This document shows, piece by piece, positions 51,989 to 63,204 of a DNA stretch of 64,000 nt (the stretch's first letter is position 1; every line of letters starts with the position of its first letter). The position numbers and the translations under genes are program-made. This stretch comes from Strobilurus pachycystidiatus (taxonomy: Eukaryota; Basidiomycota; Agaricomycetes; Agaricales; Physalacriaceae), in NCBI GenBank assembly GCA_019915135.1, contig JAHLMK010000010.1:124001-188000 (forward strand), read 5' to 3'. The notes under the pieces are model-generated. The model ran no database searches. It was given only the letters and a program-made list of their open reading frames with translations, and was not told where the DNA came from.

Positions 51989-53849
51989 CTAAGATGCCTT
52001 TCGCAACCGTTCCTCCTCCCTGGCTTTGGCTTCTGCAAGCCTTCGCCTATGATTGTCCTCTCGGATCTTCCGCTTTATGCGAGGCAGTTCCGCCTCTAAA
52101 TTGACGGGACCGCCTTTGGGGAAGCGCGACATGGCCCATTCACGCATGAAGTAGCTGCACTGTAGACGAGTCAGGCAATGGACTCGTGATCGAGAGGAAG
52201 TCAACAAACCTTGAAGAACTTTTTCGACGCGTATTTTTTCACAAGCGTCAGTGGCTGTTGATCTTCCGGCAGAAGGAGATGGTCGATTATCACGTTGACA
52301 ATGGGGAGTATTTCGTCTTCGGTATACCCAGCATAATGCGAAAGGGTAGGTGTCTAGGCATGGGTCAGTCAATGAGAATCAAAGGCAATATGTGACAGCG
52401 TACCCATTCCTCTTTGCTTAGCGCCATTCTTGCCAAGTAAAGCGACGCGGCAGCCTGCATGGAAGCGGGGACAGCCACCAAACGCCAATCGAACGAGCCT
52501 ACTTCCAACAAATACTTGGCGACTGTACGGGATGTCGCGTCGAGGTCGTCAGCCTTGCTGCCTCGGCGGAGCCAACTCATGGGTCCGCAGTAGCTCAGGT
52601 CCCATCCGAGCGTTTTGAGCACGTACTGCTCTGCCTTCAACAGCTCATTGATCTTGTACTGTTCGCCGGCGAGGTTGATTATGTCGTTGACACTGGGGGC
52701 GACGCTCTCCTCGAATTTGGTAGCAACGTAGAAACACGAAATCCCCACTAGCTGGAGCTTTGAAACCGAGACGGTAGAGCGCATGGAAAGGAATCGGTCG
52801 AAGATGTTGACGAACAAGAACCAGGTCTCGGGGAGGCAGCGGTACATAGAATGCACTTGTAGCATCCAGTCGAGAAGAATGCCTCTCTTCGCCCAGTCGA
52901 GGTCTTGTTGGCGATCCATATAGTCACCATTCGGTAGTGTCTTCATCTTCAGAGAAGAAAACGCGTAAATGAGGGCGAGCAAGAGAGGTATGTTGGAACT
53001 TACCTCGATCTCCTTCATGTATTTGCAGACTTCGACAACATACTCGGACACCATGAGGGGGTCGTCGGCGTCCTCCGCATCGAGATCAATCCAGTCCTGG
53101 ACTTCCTCTTCCTGAACAGTCTCCAGTTGAGCGGCAACGCCGTCCACCTCGACTTGAGAGTCGTCGACGATCTGAGCTTGGTCTGTTTCGATGGAATCTG
53201 ATGGTAGTTCTTCGAGAGGAGTCGTGTGACGCTTCTTGTAGGCACGCTGAGGCTCGTCGTCGTCAACCACGGAATTGGAGCGCGAGGTAGAGGTACTGGG
53301 GATCGTGCGGTCGCTGACCTGACGGCGTACGGAGGGAGCGGCAGAGGATTGGGAGGGGTCGTCGTTGCTGGCGACGGTGAACTTGCGGCGGGCAACGATG
53401 GCCTTGGCAGCCCCAGTGGGCGGTATGCGTCCGCCCGCCGTGGTCTGCAGGGGCCGGCGAGCAACAGGCTTGACAGCGGTCGGCCTTGCCTTGTCGCCAA
53501 TCAGCTTGGGATCCTGCTTCTCCCGCTCTTTGCCCTTGCCCTCCTTGCCAGCGTTTGGACCGGCCACCTCTGCCAGCACACCGCGCTTCCTCTTGCCAAC
53601 GGCGGTATCCGCTGCAGATGGCTCCGCGGTCTTCTTCGGTGCCACTGGCTTGACATCGCTGCCCTCGGCGCTCGCCAGGGCCTTTGTTCGCTGGGAGATC
53701 CGTGCAGCGCGCGCTGTAGCATTTTCGATGTCCTTGACGGTGTTGCGCACCGTCTTGATAGGTCGCCGAATCTGCCAACGCCGTCAGTATCGCCAACGTC
53801 GACGTCGTCATCGACAACGGCGAGGACGCACCGGAATGTTGGAAGACAT
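51989..53849 (-). CDS. B-type (mitotic) cyclin
   Basis: Regulatory subunit of the mitotic cyclin-dependent kinase. MSSNIP is spliced to IRRPIKTVRNTVKDIENATA, followed by a long basic, low-complexity N-terminal half. A destruction-box-like RGVLAEVAG lies there but lacks the exact RxxLxxxxN spacing. The cyclin box reads VCKYMKEIE, YMDRQQDLDWAKRGILLDWM, LPETWFLFVNIFDRFLSMRS and LQLVGISCFYVATKFEESVA. The second fold includes LKAEQYVLKTLGWDLSYCGP, FDWRLVAVPASMQAAASLYL and SRFPKGGPVNLEAEL. The tail is Arg/Glu-rich. Matches fungal Clb/Cdc13 cyclins; which B-type it is cannot be told. At least five introns. Confidence 0.94.
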
Positions 53850-54531
53850 TAACGACTAGTATACAAGCATATGTTGAGGGAGGAATAACGGGAGAAAAGG
53901 TCGGGAAAAGCGGGAAATAATGGTGTCGCTGACAGTGAAGACGAGAGCCGGGCCCAAAGTTCGTTTCCACTTTCGTCAGTCAAAAAAGCAGAACCAAATA
54001 ACGCCCTCCGGCCGGCAATTCAGAACGCGCTCGTCACGTGGGCGCTCGACCCTCGCGCTCAACATTCGCACGCAGTGGCACGCACTGACAGTCAGACTCA
54101 AATCAAGACTGCTTCGTCTATCACATACAATAAATACACGGCGCATCATGGTCTACTCTACAGTTTTGGTTAGTATCCTAGATCAGTCAATGAGCTTCCT
54201 GCATCGCTATCCAACGCCCTCCCTCTTGAAGACTGAATGAGGTCATTGTGAGGCCTTGAACTTTCTTCCTGGCTCTTTGTATAGATTACGCTTGCATCGC
54301 TGATCGTCTCCGTCGTCACAGAGATAGATATCTGTGCGGTCTGGGGTTTCTTCTGTACGTGATGGTCAATGATGATTGATTGAGCATAGACACACTCTCA
54401 CCTTGTCAAATATGCGGAATCTGGGCTCAGATTCTGTGTCTTCTTCAGATCGCGAAGTTGCACGTAGAGCGTGTCGCGTGTTCAGTCTATGCATACTATC
54501 AGAAGCAGTCCTGAGGGATCTGGCAGTGATC
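53850..54531. other. Intergenic between cyclin and membrane-protein genes
   Basis: Promoter side of the cyclin gene. A plus-strand frame starting MVYSTVL at about 54148 and an exon-like ITLASLIVSVVTEIDICAVW at about 54285 could be spliced, but no family is recognisable. Confidence 0.4.
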
Positions 54532-56094
54532 TCACGAGCTAAGGAATGTATTTGCGTATACTGTTAAAGGATATTAGTCTCCGTCACCCAAGTCGTCTTG
54601 TGTGGAAAGACTCACAACGACTGATGAGAAAGCATAGCGCCAGATAAACCCATGTCTTTGGTATGACGATGTACTGTGACGGCAGTCAGCAGCGGCTGGA
54701 ATAGAGACGAGACGACCAACAGTGATTAAAGCGAATATCGAGGTGACACTTGTACAATTCCAGTCAGGAAGTACCGACGTTGGTACGTAGCAGAACGCAC
54801 CAGTTTATCAAGCCGGAGTTCAAAGTGAACATTATGAGGTGGTCGATAATCACATCAGTTCTATGACGCCCCAGTGAGACGCGCCGCCAAGCGTAAGACT
54901 GCGGCGTACCGCTTATAACCGGTGCGCTTCTGGTGCAGGAAGTAGCAGAGCGAGATGGCGAGACTAGTATCGCACACAGCTGCACTAGCTAGGCGCAAGA
55001 TACTTGGTACCTACAATTGGATGAGCAGGCATTCCACCTCGTTCAAGCTCGGATCATCACCTTGACACTTCCAAACCGAGCAAAATTACGGAGAGCAAGA
55101 AATTCGCCTGCGGATATCTCTCCGCTCACTGAACAAGAACTTCAATACTCAATGCCCCGCTTGGCGTCAAGTCGAGTCTCACCAAAATGGATAATGGCTA
55201 GACACATCTAAAAAAAGACCAGTCAAGGGCCACTCTCGCTGTCAGTCGCCGGTCAAAGCTTACCAAGATGGCAGTCAACCATTTGGACCTGTTGCTGACT
55301 AGAGGGCGGTCAGTCAGTCTTGCTACTTTCTATGCAAAGACGTCACGTACGTAGCCAGACCTGATAGGCAAGGAAACTTCGGTGCCAAGATGCCATCAAT
55401 CTTTGTCTGAGTGTAAGGAAGATACCACGCACGATTCGGTCAAGCCCGATATCAACATCTAATACCAGTGGAGAATACGAACGTCAGCCTATGAACGGTT
55501 GGCATAACTCCTGCGCTTACCGAAAGGGCAAGCTCGACCTTATGCACGATGTGTGAGAAGGGATTTTGGACGAGACAGAGGAGAAGCTCGTACATTCAAG
55601 CTCCTATGTGCTCGTCAGCGGGGAAGTAACAAGAATAAAACGAGAAAGCCACGGACCAGATAGATCGCCCTTCATACCAAATAGGTCCCTCTTCCAGTTC
55701 TGTAGTGACGAGATAATACCACGATGCATGCGTGACAAGGACCATGGATGCGGTATCAAGCAATCTCGAATGAGTATTAGATGCGAATGGGAATTTCGGT
55801 GAAAGCACTATACGTGACAAGTATGACCTGAGGATGCCAGTTGTGAGCAGATCGCCAATACTATGATGCGCCACACATACCACGATCTTGAGGTTCCGCG
55901 AGTCTCTTGAGGAGCGTTTGTAGTAGGTGTATGTCTGAGAGAGAGAGACGCCGTAGAGTCTACAGCGGTGGTATCGTGAGACAGAGGGAAGCTATAGCGT
56001 GGTCTAGAAGGACGCACATTGAAGAGAACAAGAGACCAAGGAGCGTCATGCCAAGGGCGACTTCTTCCAAGCGAGTGCGCTCGACGACAGCCAT
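54532..56094 (-). CDS. Seven-helix membrane protein, DUF6534 type
   Basis: Typical Agaricomycete DUF6534 protein pieced from about eight short exons. MAVVERTRLEEVALGMTLLG is the start, with LLFSSMCVLLDHAI. Then GVSLSQTYTYYKRSSRDSRN, LDTASMVLVTHASWYYLVTT, VQNPFSHIVHKVELALS, and the DUF6534 core DVIIDHLIMFTLNSGLINW with TSVTSIFALIT, TWVYLALCFLISRLYANTFL and SS before a TGA. Most members read LYxNSLLATLNxR here and have a longer cytosolic tail, so this one looks truncated or ends in an unseen exon. Several inner exons (55000-55600) are poorly resolved, so decay is possible. Confidence 0.6.
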
Positions 56095-56806
56095 GGTGGG
56101 GAATGATGGGAAGAGGCCATGTACCTAAACACGGGTATGATATATACTGTGATGGATACAGCCTATGAGAGCAGCTGTACCATTGTGAGAATAGAGTATG
56201 GCAACACATTAAGTGAGTTATACGCGCAGCAACAATACTGCAGTCCCACGATAGATGTGTTCCTGTATGTAGTATATACAACGGCAAATGAGTCAGTGCC
56301 GGCTGTTCAAGTCGCCCCGTAATTAACAGCTTGGCAACATATGGCGCCGGATCCAGATACTGATGTGAATAAGAGCACTGTAGTTGGCGATAACTACCTA
56401 TGGAACCTTTCTTGTGGCGAAGAACGAGGGACTCAAGTGGACTCAAGTGCAAATGGGAGCAATGACAACAAGGATAACACTGAGCTGTTCTCAATACGAC
56501 GAGGTCCGCAAGAAGAACAAGGTAGAGAATTGAGCTCGTCACCGGATAAGTTTTGGCATCATGGGAACTTTCCCAAGCTTCGCGGCGCGACATGGGAGTA
56601 GACGAAGAAGAAGCTTGGCGTACACACGGACCACACGTGTCGCTATGATGACCCGAAACTGATTGCGTACGCGTCTTGACAACATTCGGATGGTGTGGTC
56701 GGTATGCGGGAAGGCTCGCCTGACTGAACGGGTTAGCGGGTGAACGCGCCGGATAGTGTCTGTTTCGCAAGGTCCGCATGCAAGATCATCTCTCCTTCTT
56801 ACCATC
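56095..56806. other. Divergent promoter region
   Basis: About 700 bases between two divergent starts (membrane protein and O-acetyltransferase). An 86-codon plus frame at 56341-56601 has no known relative and is probably not coding. Confidence 0.45.
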
Positions 56807-57657
56807 ATGTCCTACGCTCCCCCGCCCCCTGCCACCTCACAGAACTCTCTGTACGACTGCATGGATCCCGCTCTGACGGAGGCTCGGCATAGGGCGCGTG
56901 AAATCATGTTCCGTTACAACACGTCCCCTCCTACTCGAGATGGTCAAGCTAGAAAAGAAATTCTAGCCGAACTATTCTGCGTTCCAGTAGACAGTCTAGA
57001 CGATGTTTACATCGAGCCTCCGTAAGTTCTTGCGGATCAAATTTCTGGATACCTCTTGAAATGACCAAACGTAGTCTCTACGTTGATTACGGATCGAATG
57101 TAAGTTCAATTTGATTGGCGCCAATTATTTGTGACGTACTACTACTTGTTCCATCTCTAGATCAAACTGACGGGACCCTTCTACGCGAACTACAACACGA
57201 CAATACTTGACTGCGCTGTTGTGACAATCGGAAAGAGAGTTCTATTTGGGCCGAGCGTGTCACTGTATCCTGCGACCCACGGCATAAGCGTCAAGGAGCG
57301 TCAAACTGGTCTAGAGCGCGCCTCCGAGATCACCATAGGCGATGACTGTTGGATCGGTGGCGGAGGTAAATACATCTTGATTTGTTCACACGTATATACT
57401 CAGAACTTCTTCACGCAGCGAGCATCCAGGCCGGAGTTACTCTTGGTCAAGGGTGCACCGTTGGCGCCGGAGCCATTGTCACTAGAAGCTTTCCAGACTG
57501 GTGAAGGGTCCATTGTTACATGTATTTATGCTCACTAAACGGAGCCTCATGTAGGAGTGTTGTTGTTGGTAATCCCGCTCGGTTGATCAAGACCGTACCA
57601 GAGGAAGAACGCGGGTCAGAATGGGATCCAGCCAATGCGACGGCCACTACCAACTAA
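56807..57657 (+). CDS. Hexapeptide-repeat sugar O-acetyltransferase (maltose/galactoside type)
   Basis: Acetyl-CoA-dependent O-acetyltransferase with a left-handed beta-helix. The N-terminal Mac domain reads DPALTEARHRAREIMFRYNT and ARKEILAELFCV. Then LYVDYGSNIKLTGPFYANYN, TTILDCAVVTIGKRVLFGPS and VSLYPATHGISVKERQTGLE, where the His is the expected catalytic base. The repeats follow: EITIGDDCWIGGGASIQAGV, TLGQGCTVGAGAIVTRSFPD and VVVGNPARLIKTVPEE. It ends ATATTN. About 210 aa, usual for the family; four introns. The start at 56807 is preferred over an in-frame Met at 56756 because it fits the family N-terminus. Confidence 0.92.
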
Positions 57658-57740
57658 TTAGTGGCATCTAATATGTCTCTTTCCTTCTCACACGTCACCG
57701 CTTCTCTCGAGATTACTAGTAATTATATAACATAGAACCA

Positions 57741-59144
57741 TCATACAGAATCGGCGAACAGATGCGGCGCGCAGAGGTCCGGTATATCATTCAGTGGCGT
57801 CATCTCACGAAAATATAGATGATTCATGCACTCGCTCGCTGTCAGTCTCTCCAGAGGATCATACCGAAGCAGTTGGCCGATGCACTGAACGAGACTCGTG
57901 GGTACCCTCTTGTCGAAGAACGCGTGAAGATCCTTCGGGCGGACCTAAGCGGCATTTATTAATACAAAAGCACGAGGACGCTAAGCTGACTTTACTATGG
58001 AACTTACCTGCGGAAGACGAACCCCCCACGCGCGGCTCAACGCCAAACCTTCCTGCCACGGCCCACCTCCTATTGGATCGCCCTTCGAATCGAGCCCATA
58101 CGCATCACTAGGATCGCCCATGACCGAAAGCACTTTGAAGATCTGGTCAATCTGGCTGGTACCCGGAAAGAGCGGGGCGAGTCTGATCATCTCTCCCATG
58201 ATGGCTCCCAGAGCCCACATATCGACTGGCTTCGAGTAAGAACCCCGCAGGATAATCTCCGGGGCCCTGTACCACCGAACGCCGACGTACATGGTATGCA
58301 CCTGCCTTCTGTCGACAGCGCATGCCGCTCCGAAGTCTGAGAGTTTGATCACCGCAACGACGTCGGTCTCTGGCTGGGAGCCGGGGGAAGATGAAGCTGG
58401 ACGATACGGGAAGAGACCTGTGGTGCTGACGAGGATGTTCTCTGGCACGAGGTCGCGGTGGAATATATTGAGGGAATGCATGTGGCCGATGCCGGCGACT
58501 ATCTGCGAGAATATCGAACAGGTGAGTCCGCCTGCGAAGGGTCTCCCTTTACGCGCTTTCATTAGATGGTACAGGTTCCCTTCCATCGGCTCTAGAACGA
58601 GGTGTAATATCCGAGATTCGGGGCTCCAGAAAAAGTCGTACAGTTCGATGATGTTGGGGTGGGACGGGAGGTCACGATGAGCCTGCAATCAAGCGCAGCC
58701 CATCAGCAATCAAGAATCGGAGTTGTAGATGCTAGTGTCTGACGCCAACCTGAAGCTCCCGAATGCCTTGGCATTCATCCCACCCGTCGTTGAATAACCT
58801 GTTCAGCTTCTTGACCGCGACCAGACGACGCGATCGCCACTCTGCGCGCGCGCCCTTGCCGGTCTGCATTACGGGAGGTATTAAGCCTGGCGGAAGAGTC
58901 TCCGGCGACTTCCAATCGCATAACGCCACACATCCGTTTTGGCCCCGGCCCAGCGTCTTCAAGATTGTGAAAGCCCGGCGTGAGTCTGTCCAGGCAAAAG
59001 TTTCTCAGATGTCGCGTTATGAAAAAGAAGATACGTAGAGCACATACGGCTGTGTGAATCGCCAAGGACGCGATGGCCATTGACGTAGGAAACAGAAGGT
59101 GTACCGAGAACCCGACTCTCAGAATTACTGCTAGACGAAGACAT
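57741..59144 (-). CDS. CMGC protein kinase, MAK/RCK-like, unusual HRD loop
   Basis: Ser/Thr kinase of about 400 aa. The glycine loop LKTLGRGQNGCVALCDWKSP follows a short Ser-rich head. The ATP lysine is in RRLVAVKKLNR. Then HPNIIELYDFFWSPESRILH, LEPMEGNLYHLMKARKG, the catalytic loop FHRDLVPENIL, IKLSDFGAACAVD, YVGVRWYRAPEIILRGSYSK and PVDMWALGAIMGEM with LFPGTSQIDQIFKVLSVMGD. It ends HLFADSV. The catalytic-loop Lys of HRDxKPEN is Val (GTG, 58446-58448), while Asp, Asn and DFG are intact. The YVGVRWYRAPE/SKPVDMWALGA pattern is that of the RCK/MAK group, linked in fungi to meiosis and morphogenesis. Start chosen at 59144; an upstream Met lies at 59225-59243. Confidence 0.88.
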
Positions 59145-59483
59145 CTGAGACGCGGACGGATGCTTATTGGAATAGCACGTCGAAATCTTGAAGCTTATAA
59201 GAACCTGAGGCGTCCATCCATCGCTCATCAGGAAGGGTGTCATTTACATCACTGCCTCCCCGATCAGTTTCGAAACGATTTTACTCCCAGTGGCAGGCCT
59301 AGACCCTCAAACACTCATCCTGAGAGCACCATTCAATTTGGCGTGGTGGACAAACTCACTAAGATGGAATAGACGCCCATCGTGGAGGAGATCCGGGCCA
59401 GATGGATGACATAGATAGAACGGTATGATATATGCATTATGTATTCACCTATGAGACCTATGATAGGTGAGTTTCAATGGCAT
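59145..59483. other. Spacer between kinase and phosphatase genes
   Basis: About 340 bases upstream of the kinase and downstream of the phosphatase gene, both on the minus strand. No gene seen; two near-identical ATGAGACC/ATAGGTGA half-sites flank 59450-59470 as a small inverted repeat. Confidence 0.4.
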
Positions 59484-61568
59484 CTACGTCGCCCTACCGG
59501 CAGGAGTGCACTCCTCTTCCCAGTTGACGGGTGTCAACTCCTTGATTCTATCCGTAAACGCCTTGAGAGTACAAAACTCGGGAGAGCCCGGTAAATGTTT
59601 ACCCACATCCGCACATATGGGAAGGTGCAGACTCCTGTTCTGATAACGCATGCGCACAACTAGAGCAAAAGGACATTAGATAACCGGAGGCTCTGGCATG
59701 GAAGGAACAAAGACGCACAGTGCTCTTCAGCAGGTTTGGAGAAGAAAGGCGACATGAGGGTCTGGAGCATAGTTTGCTGTGTATCGTTCTGGGTCCGCTT
59801 GAACAGCTCGAATGTTACGGAGGCAGTGAAAGCGGGCCACCTAAACACGGGCACTGCAATGAGGTCACGGCCCGAGTCTCAATGAAGAAGCCTACTCACT
59901 TGTCGTCGAACACGTCTAGAGTCGAGCACAACCCCGCAAGAGCCGTGTCATGGGTACTATGAACGAGGATTTTGAGAGGATCTTTATCCTTTTGGGCAAC
60001 CTTGTTCTGCATTTTGCGCGATATGTCATCGAGCAGACGGCCCATCCCGAGTCGACGGACTTCTTCTGTCTTATCTGGAGATATTTCGGCGAGATGAGCA
60101 AGATGTCGAAAATAAGCAAACAAGGTTGACCTCACACCCTGGAAAACGGTCATGAGGACCGCGTCAGACCGGAATGAATGTGAATGACGAACCGGAAAAC
60201 CATTCATTCACGACCGCGCGCTCCTACAGACGAAACCGAGATCAGCGAGTTTGACAGGTATCAGGTGGAGGGGGGAAGAGGCTTACGATCAAGTCCATAA
60301 CAGGTTTCTCTTCGAATTCTGGCGGGACTTTTACATTGTGAGCAATCGATGCACGGATCTGCAATGTGACGCGTTTGAACGCGAGTAATCTTGCAAAGAG
60401 AGGAAAGGCATACAGTGTCCAAGATTCCCGAAGCTCGAGGTTTGCCGTCAACACGAATGGGATTACCTCCGAGATACTTGGATAACTTCCGGTCCAGCGG
60501 TTCTAGCGTATGATTGTATGCTCCGGCTGCAGCTGAAGGGAAGTCAGTAGGTCTGATGCACTGAGAAGCAGATAGGATGAATACAAACCGTGTGCAAAGC
60601 CGACGAGTAGAATCTCTAGCCGCTTACAGGCGTATGTGTTGCCGATCATATTCTCGTCCTTTCCGTTTCTATAAGCAGTTGGCGTTATTTTGGCGACATG
60701 GCCGGGTAGGCCTCGAGAACTAACCGGATGAGTAGAGGTGGTGTTATCGTTGGATGGCACTTCTCTGTTGGGTATAGGCCGTGAACGATCTGCTGGAGAG
60801 ACTCGATTGTCCGCGGCATGTTTGTGCTTCTGTGTCAGAGGTCAGATGGAGATTGGCGACTAGGCGTGTAGAAACTTGCCGGAAGTAGGTCTGGTCCTCT
60901 GAGAGAAGAAAGTTAGGGAGAAAGCCCAGTCTAGACACAACTCAGTAGAGATTCGGAGATCGTATTGAAGAGCGATTGCTCACTTGTCAACGTAAAGGTC
61001 TCGGAGTGCTGTTCCATAATTGAATGTCGACTAGATGCAGTTAACTCGGAATGTCCAGCGTGCATAGGGCGGACATACCCGGCGGCCGATGTCGGTCAAT
61101 TCGCCCAGCAGACATTCGCCTTCGACGGACGTGCCATCTTCGCGTTCGATGAGCTTTCGCACACTGAGCAGCTGCTCCTGCGATGCGCCTACCACTGGAG
61201 CCTGGAACCGGCGCGCCGCCTTGCACATCTGCCAGTGCAGCGGGATATTTGCAGGTGCGTCCGTGAGTCGTGCGCCGACCGGTGTCCGTTCCCCTATCAA
61301 GCATACAAATCAGCCAGCACCGAAGCATAGATTGACAAGGAGGCGCACCGTGTCGGACATAGACGTGCACCTGTTGCAGGGACAGCTCGCTAGGCGCCAC
61401 TGGGTAGTTTGCCACGTCCAGCGGAGGCTGCAATGGGCGATAATGGGTCGTGCTTATCGTCTTGCTCTCAGGCGACGACATGGTAGTGGTAGAGTGGGCG
61501 GCAACTGAGTAAGCGCCGAGGAGAAGGACGAATAAGGAGGATAAGTCGGCGGGCAGCGCTATGATCAT
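59484..61568 (-). CDS. Secreted histidine acid phosphatase
   Basis: Histidine phosphatase superfamily, branch 2. The start MIIALPADLSSLFVLLLGAY is a signal peptide. The active-site motif RHGERTP is formed by splicing VYVRHG to ERTPVGARL; its His is the phosphate acceptor. Then GECLLGELTDIGRR, STFNYGTALRDLYVDKLGFL, MPRTIESLQQIVHGLYPTEK and GAYNHTLEPLDRKLSKYLGG. The proton-donor site is in ILVHSTHDTALAGLCSTLD (HD motif), then WPAFTASVTFELFKRTQ and HYVRMRYQNRSLHLP. It ends CTPAGRAT. About ten introns; length around 460 aa is normal. It hydrolyses phosphomonoesters; phytase or acid-phosphatase preference cannot be told. No GPI signal seen. Confidence 0.88.
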
Positions 61569-62077
61569 GGAGCACGTCGTCGACGATGACGAAGGGAGTC
61601 AAAGACACTTGGCAGTGATGGGACCTCGTTGGCGTTGTGACCGTCGGGGACCAATCAGGGTCCACGCCTCTTTCCTTCTGCCGTCACTGCACTGCCTGCA
61701 ATCTGTATCCCCGATGCTCACTGCCCGCCATAGTCCCTCAATACTGTCTGAATCAATGGAAGTATTCATGAGACATGATATTGTTGCCACACTTTCACGC
61801 GTTCACCGCATGCATGACCTCCATGTCCACGATGTCCTTTTCCTTGTATGGCTCACTTCTATATTACCCTGCTAATTGTTCACGTTCAGCTGACGCCCAC
61901 CTCTCAAATAGTGACTCTTCACTTTACCCGACTGTGCTCCATACGACCGGACCGCGTCTCGGTTCGACGCCTTCTGATCCTCCCCCATGGCTAATGCATG
62001 GGCCAAATATTGCCATACATCATATGAGGAACTCATAAGAAGCACTGAACATTCAGAATGCGCATAGCATATTCATC
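61569..62077. other. Divergent promoter region
   Basis: About 510 bases between the phosphatase start and the GH16-like start. Short frames only. Confidence 0.45.
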
Positions 62078-63204
62078 ATGAGGTATGGTCTTTCCCTCCA
62101 CTGAATGACCGTCTCCAACACGTTAATCACAGGCTCTTCGATCCACTCATCTTTGCACCACTAGTCGCTGCGGTGACAGTCATACCATCTACTTCCTTCT
62201 CCTCCTATACGACCTTCGAGTCATACTGGAACTACCTCTATCCATGGGGCTCTGACCACAACGGCAGTAGGTCCTGTAATCTGTTTGTTTCGCATTCGAG
62301 TCTCAATCTCGACGGCAGGCGCTCGCATGGTCGGCAACTCGACCGTCCATAGCAACATTGTCGTAGGCTCAAGTACGCTCAGTCTGATCGCGACGCCCAC
62401 GTCCAATCCGTCTCCACCTACGAGCACTGCCGACCCACACCCTGCAATTCACTATGCCAGGTCAGTTCAGCGCGTATTCTTTGACCCCCATTCTCGACGT
62501 TCGTTTCACAGCGGCGCGATCCATGCGAAGAGCTACATCACCGTCACAGCGGCCAACTCGTACACCGTCTACGGCGAATTCAGCGCTCCCACTGCAGTTG
62601 GCACCTGGCCCGCCTTCTGGTGAGAACACCTACAGTTCCGTCCTCGCACCCTGCTCATCAGTCTTCTACGTAGGTTGACGGTAAGAACACATCCCACCTC
62701 TTGAACCTCCAAAAGTCCTCACGCAGTCCCGCACCAGGCAGTCAGCGGCTGGCCCCCCGAAGCCGACATCGGCGAATGGAAAGGCACCGCGAACAACTGG
62801 TACAACACCTTCAACACGTCCTCCGTCGTCAAATCCACGCTCGTCAGCTGGCCGACCGATCTGTCGTTCCACTCCCTCCAAGCGGTCCTCACGGCGGAAT
62901 CGGACGGCGTCAACGTGAAGATTGATTTCTACAAGGATGGGACTCGTGTGGATACACAATATGGGGCTGGATTCGTTGGGAAGCCGTTGTATCTGTGAGC
63001 TTTGGTCCTTGTTACTTTGTTTGTTGATTCTGACCTTCGATGTTTAGGATTATCAATCTCCAAGTATGGATCTCAATACTTCACCAAGCAATTTGAGCTC
63101 ATATTTGTTTCTCCCAGATGGAAGGCAGTTCTGGCTCTCCCGGGCCCACAGGAACGACGACGTACAAGGCGCGCAACGTTCAGGTTACGCGTACTGGGTC
63201 TTAG
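62078..63204 (+). CDS. GH16-like secreted glucanase / lectin-fold protein
   Basis: Secreted concanavalin-like fold protein of about 260 aa. ATG-AG is spliced (intron 62083-62132) to give MRLFDPLIFAPLVAAVTVIP, a signal peptide. Then TTFESYWNYLYPWGSDHNGS, ARMVGNSTVHSNIVVGSSTL, ADPHPAIHYASGAIHAKSYI, YGEFSAPTAVGTWPAFWLTA and VSGWPPEADIGEWKG, which holds the GH16 pattern ExDxxE. The end has WPTDLSFHSLQAVLTAE, YGAGFVGKPLYLIINLQMEG and TTTYKARNVQVTRTGS before TAG. Six or seven introns with good signals. Close relatives in Agaricomycetes are annotated as GH16-like or lectin-fold secreted proteins. Both motif Glu residues are present, so hydrolase activity on a beta-glucan is plausible. Confidence 0.82.

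Noticed and set aside
53226..53859. Long plus-strand frames opposite the cyclin N-terminus
   Set aside because: Shadows of the basic, low-complexity cyclin N-terminal half.
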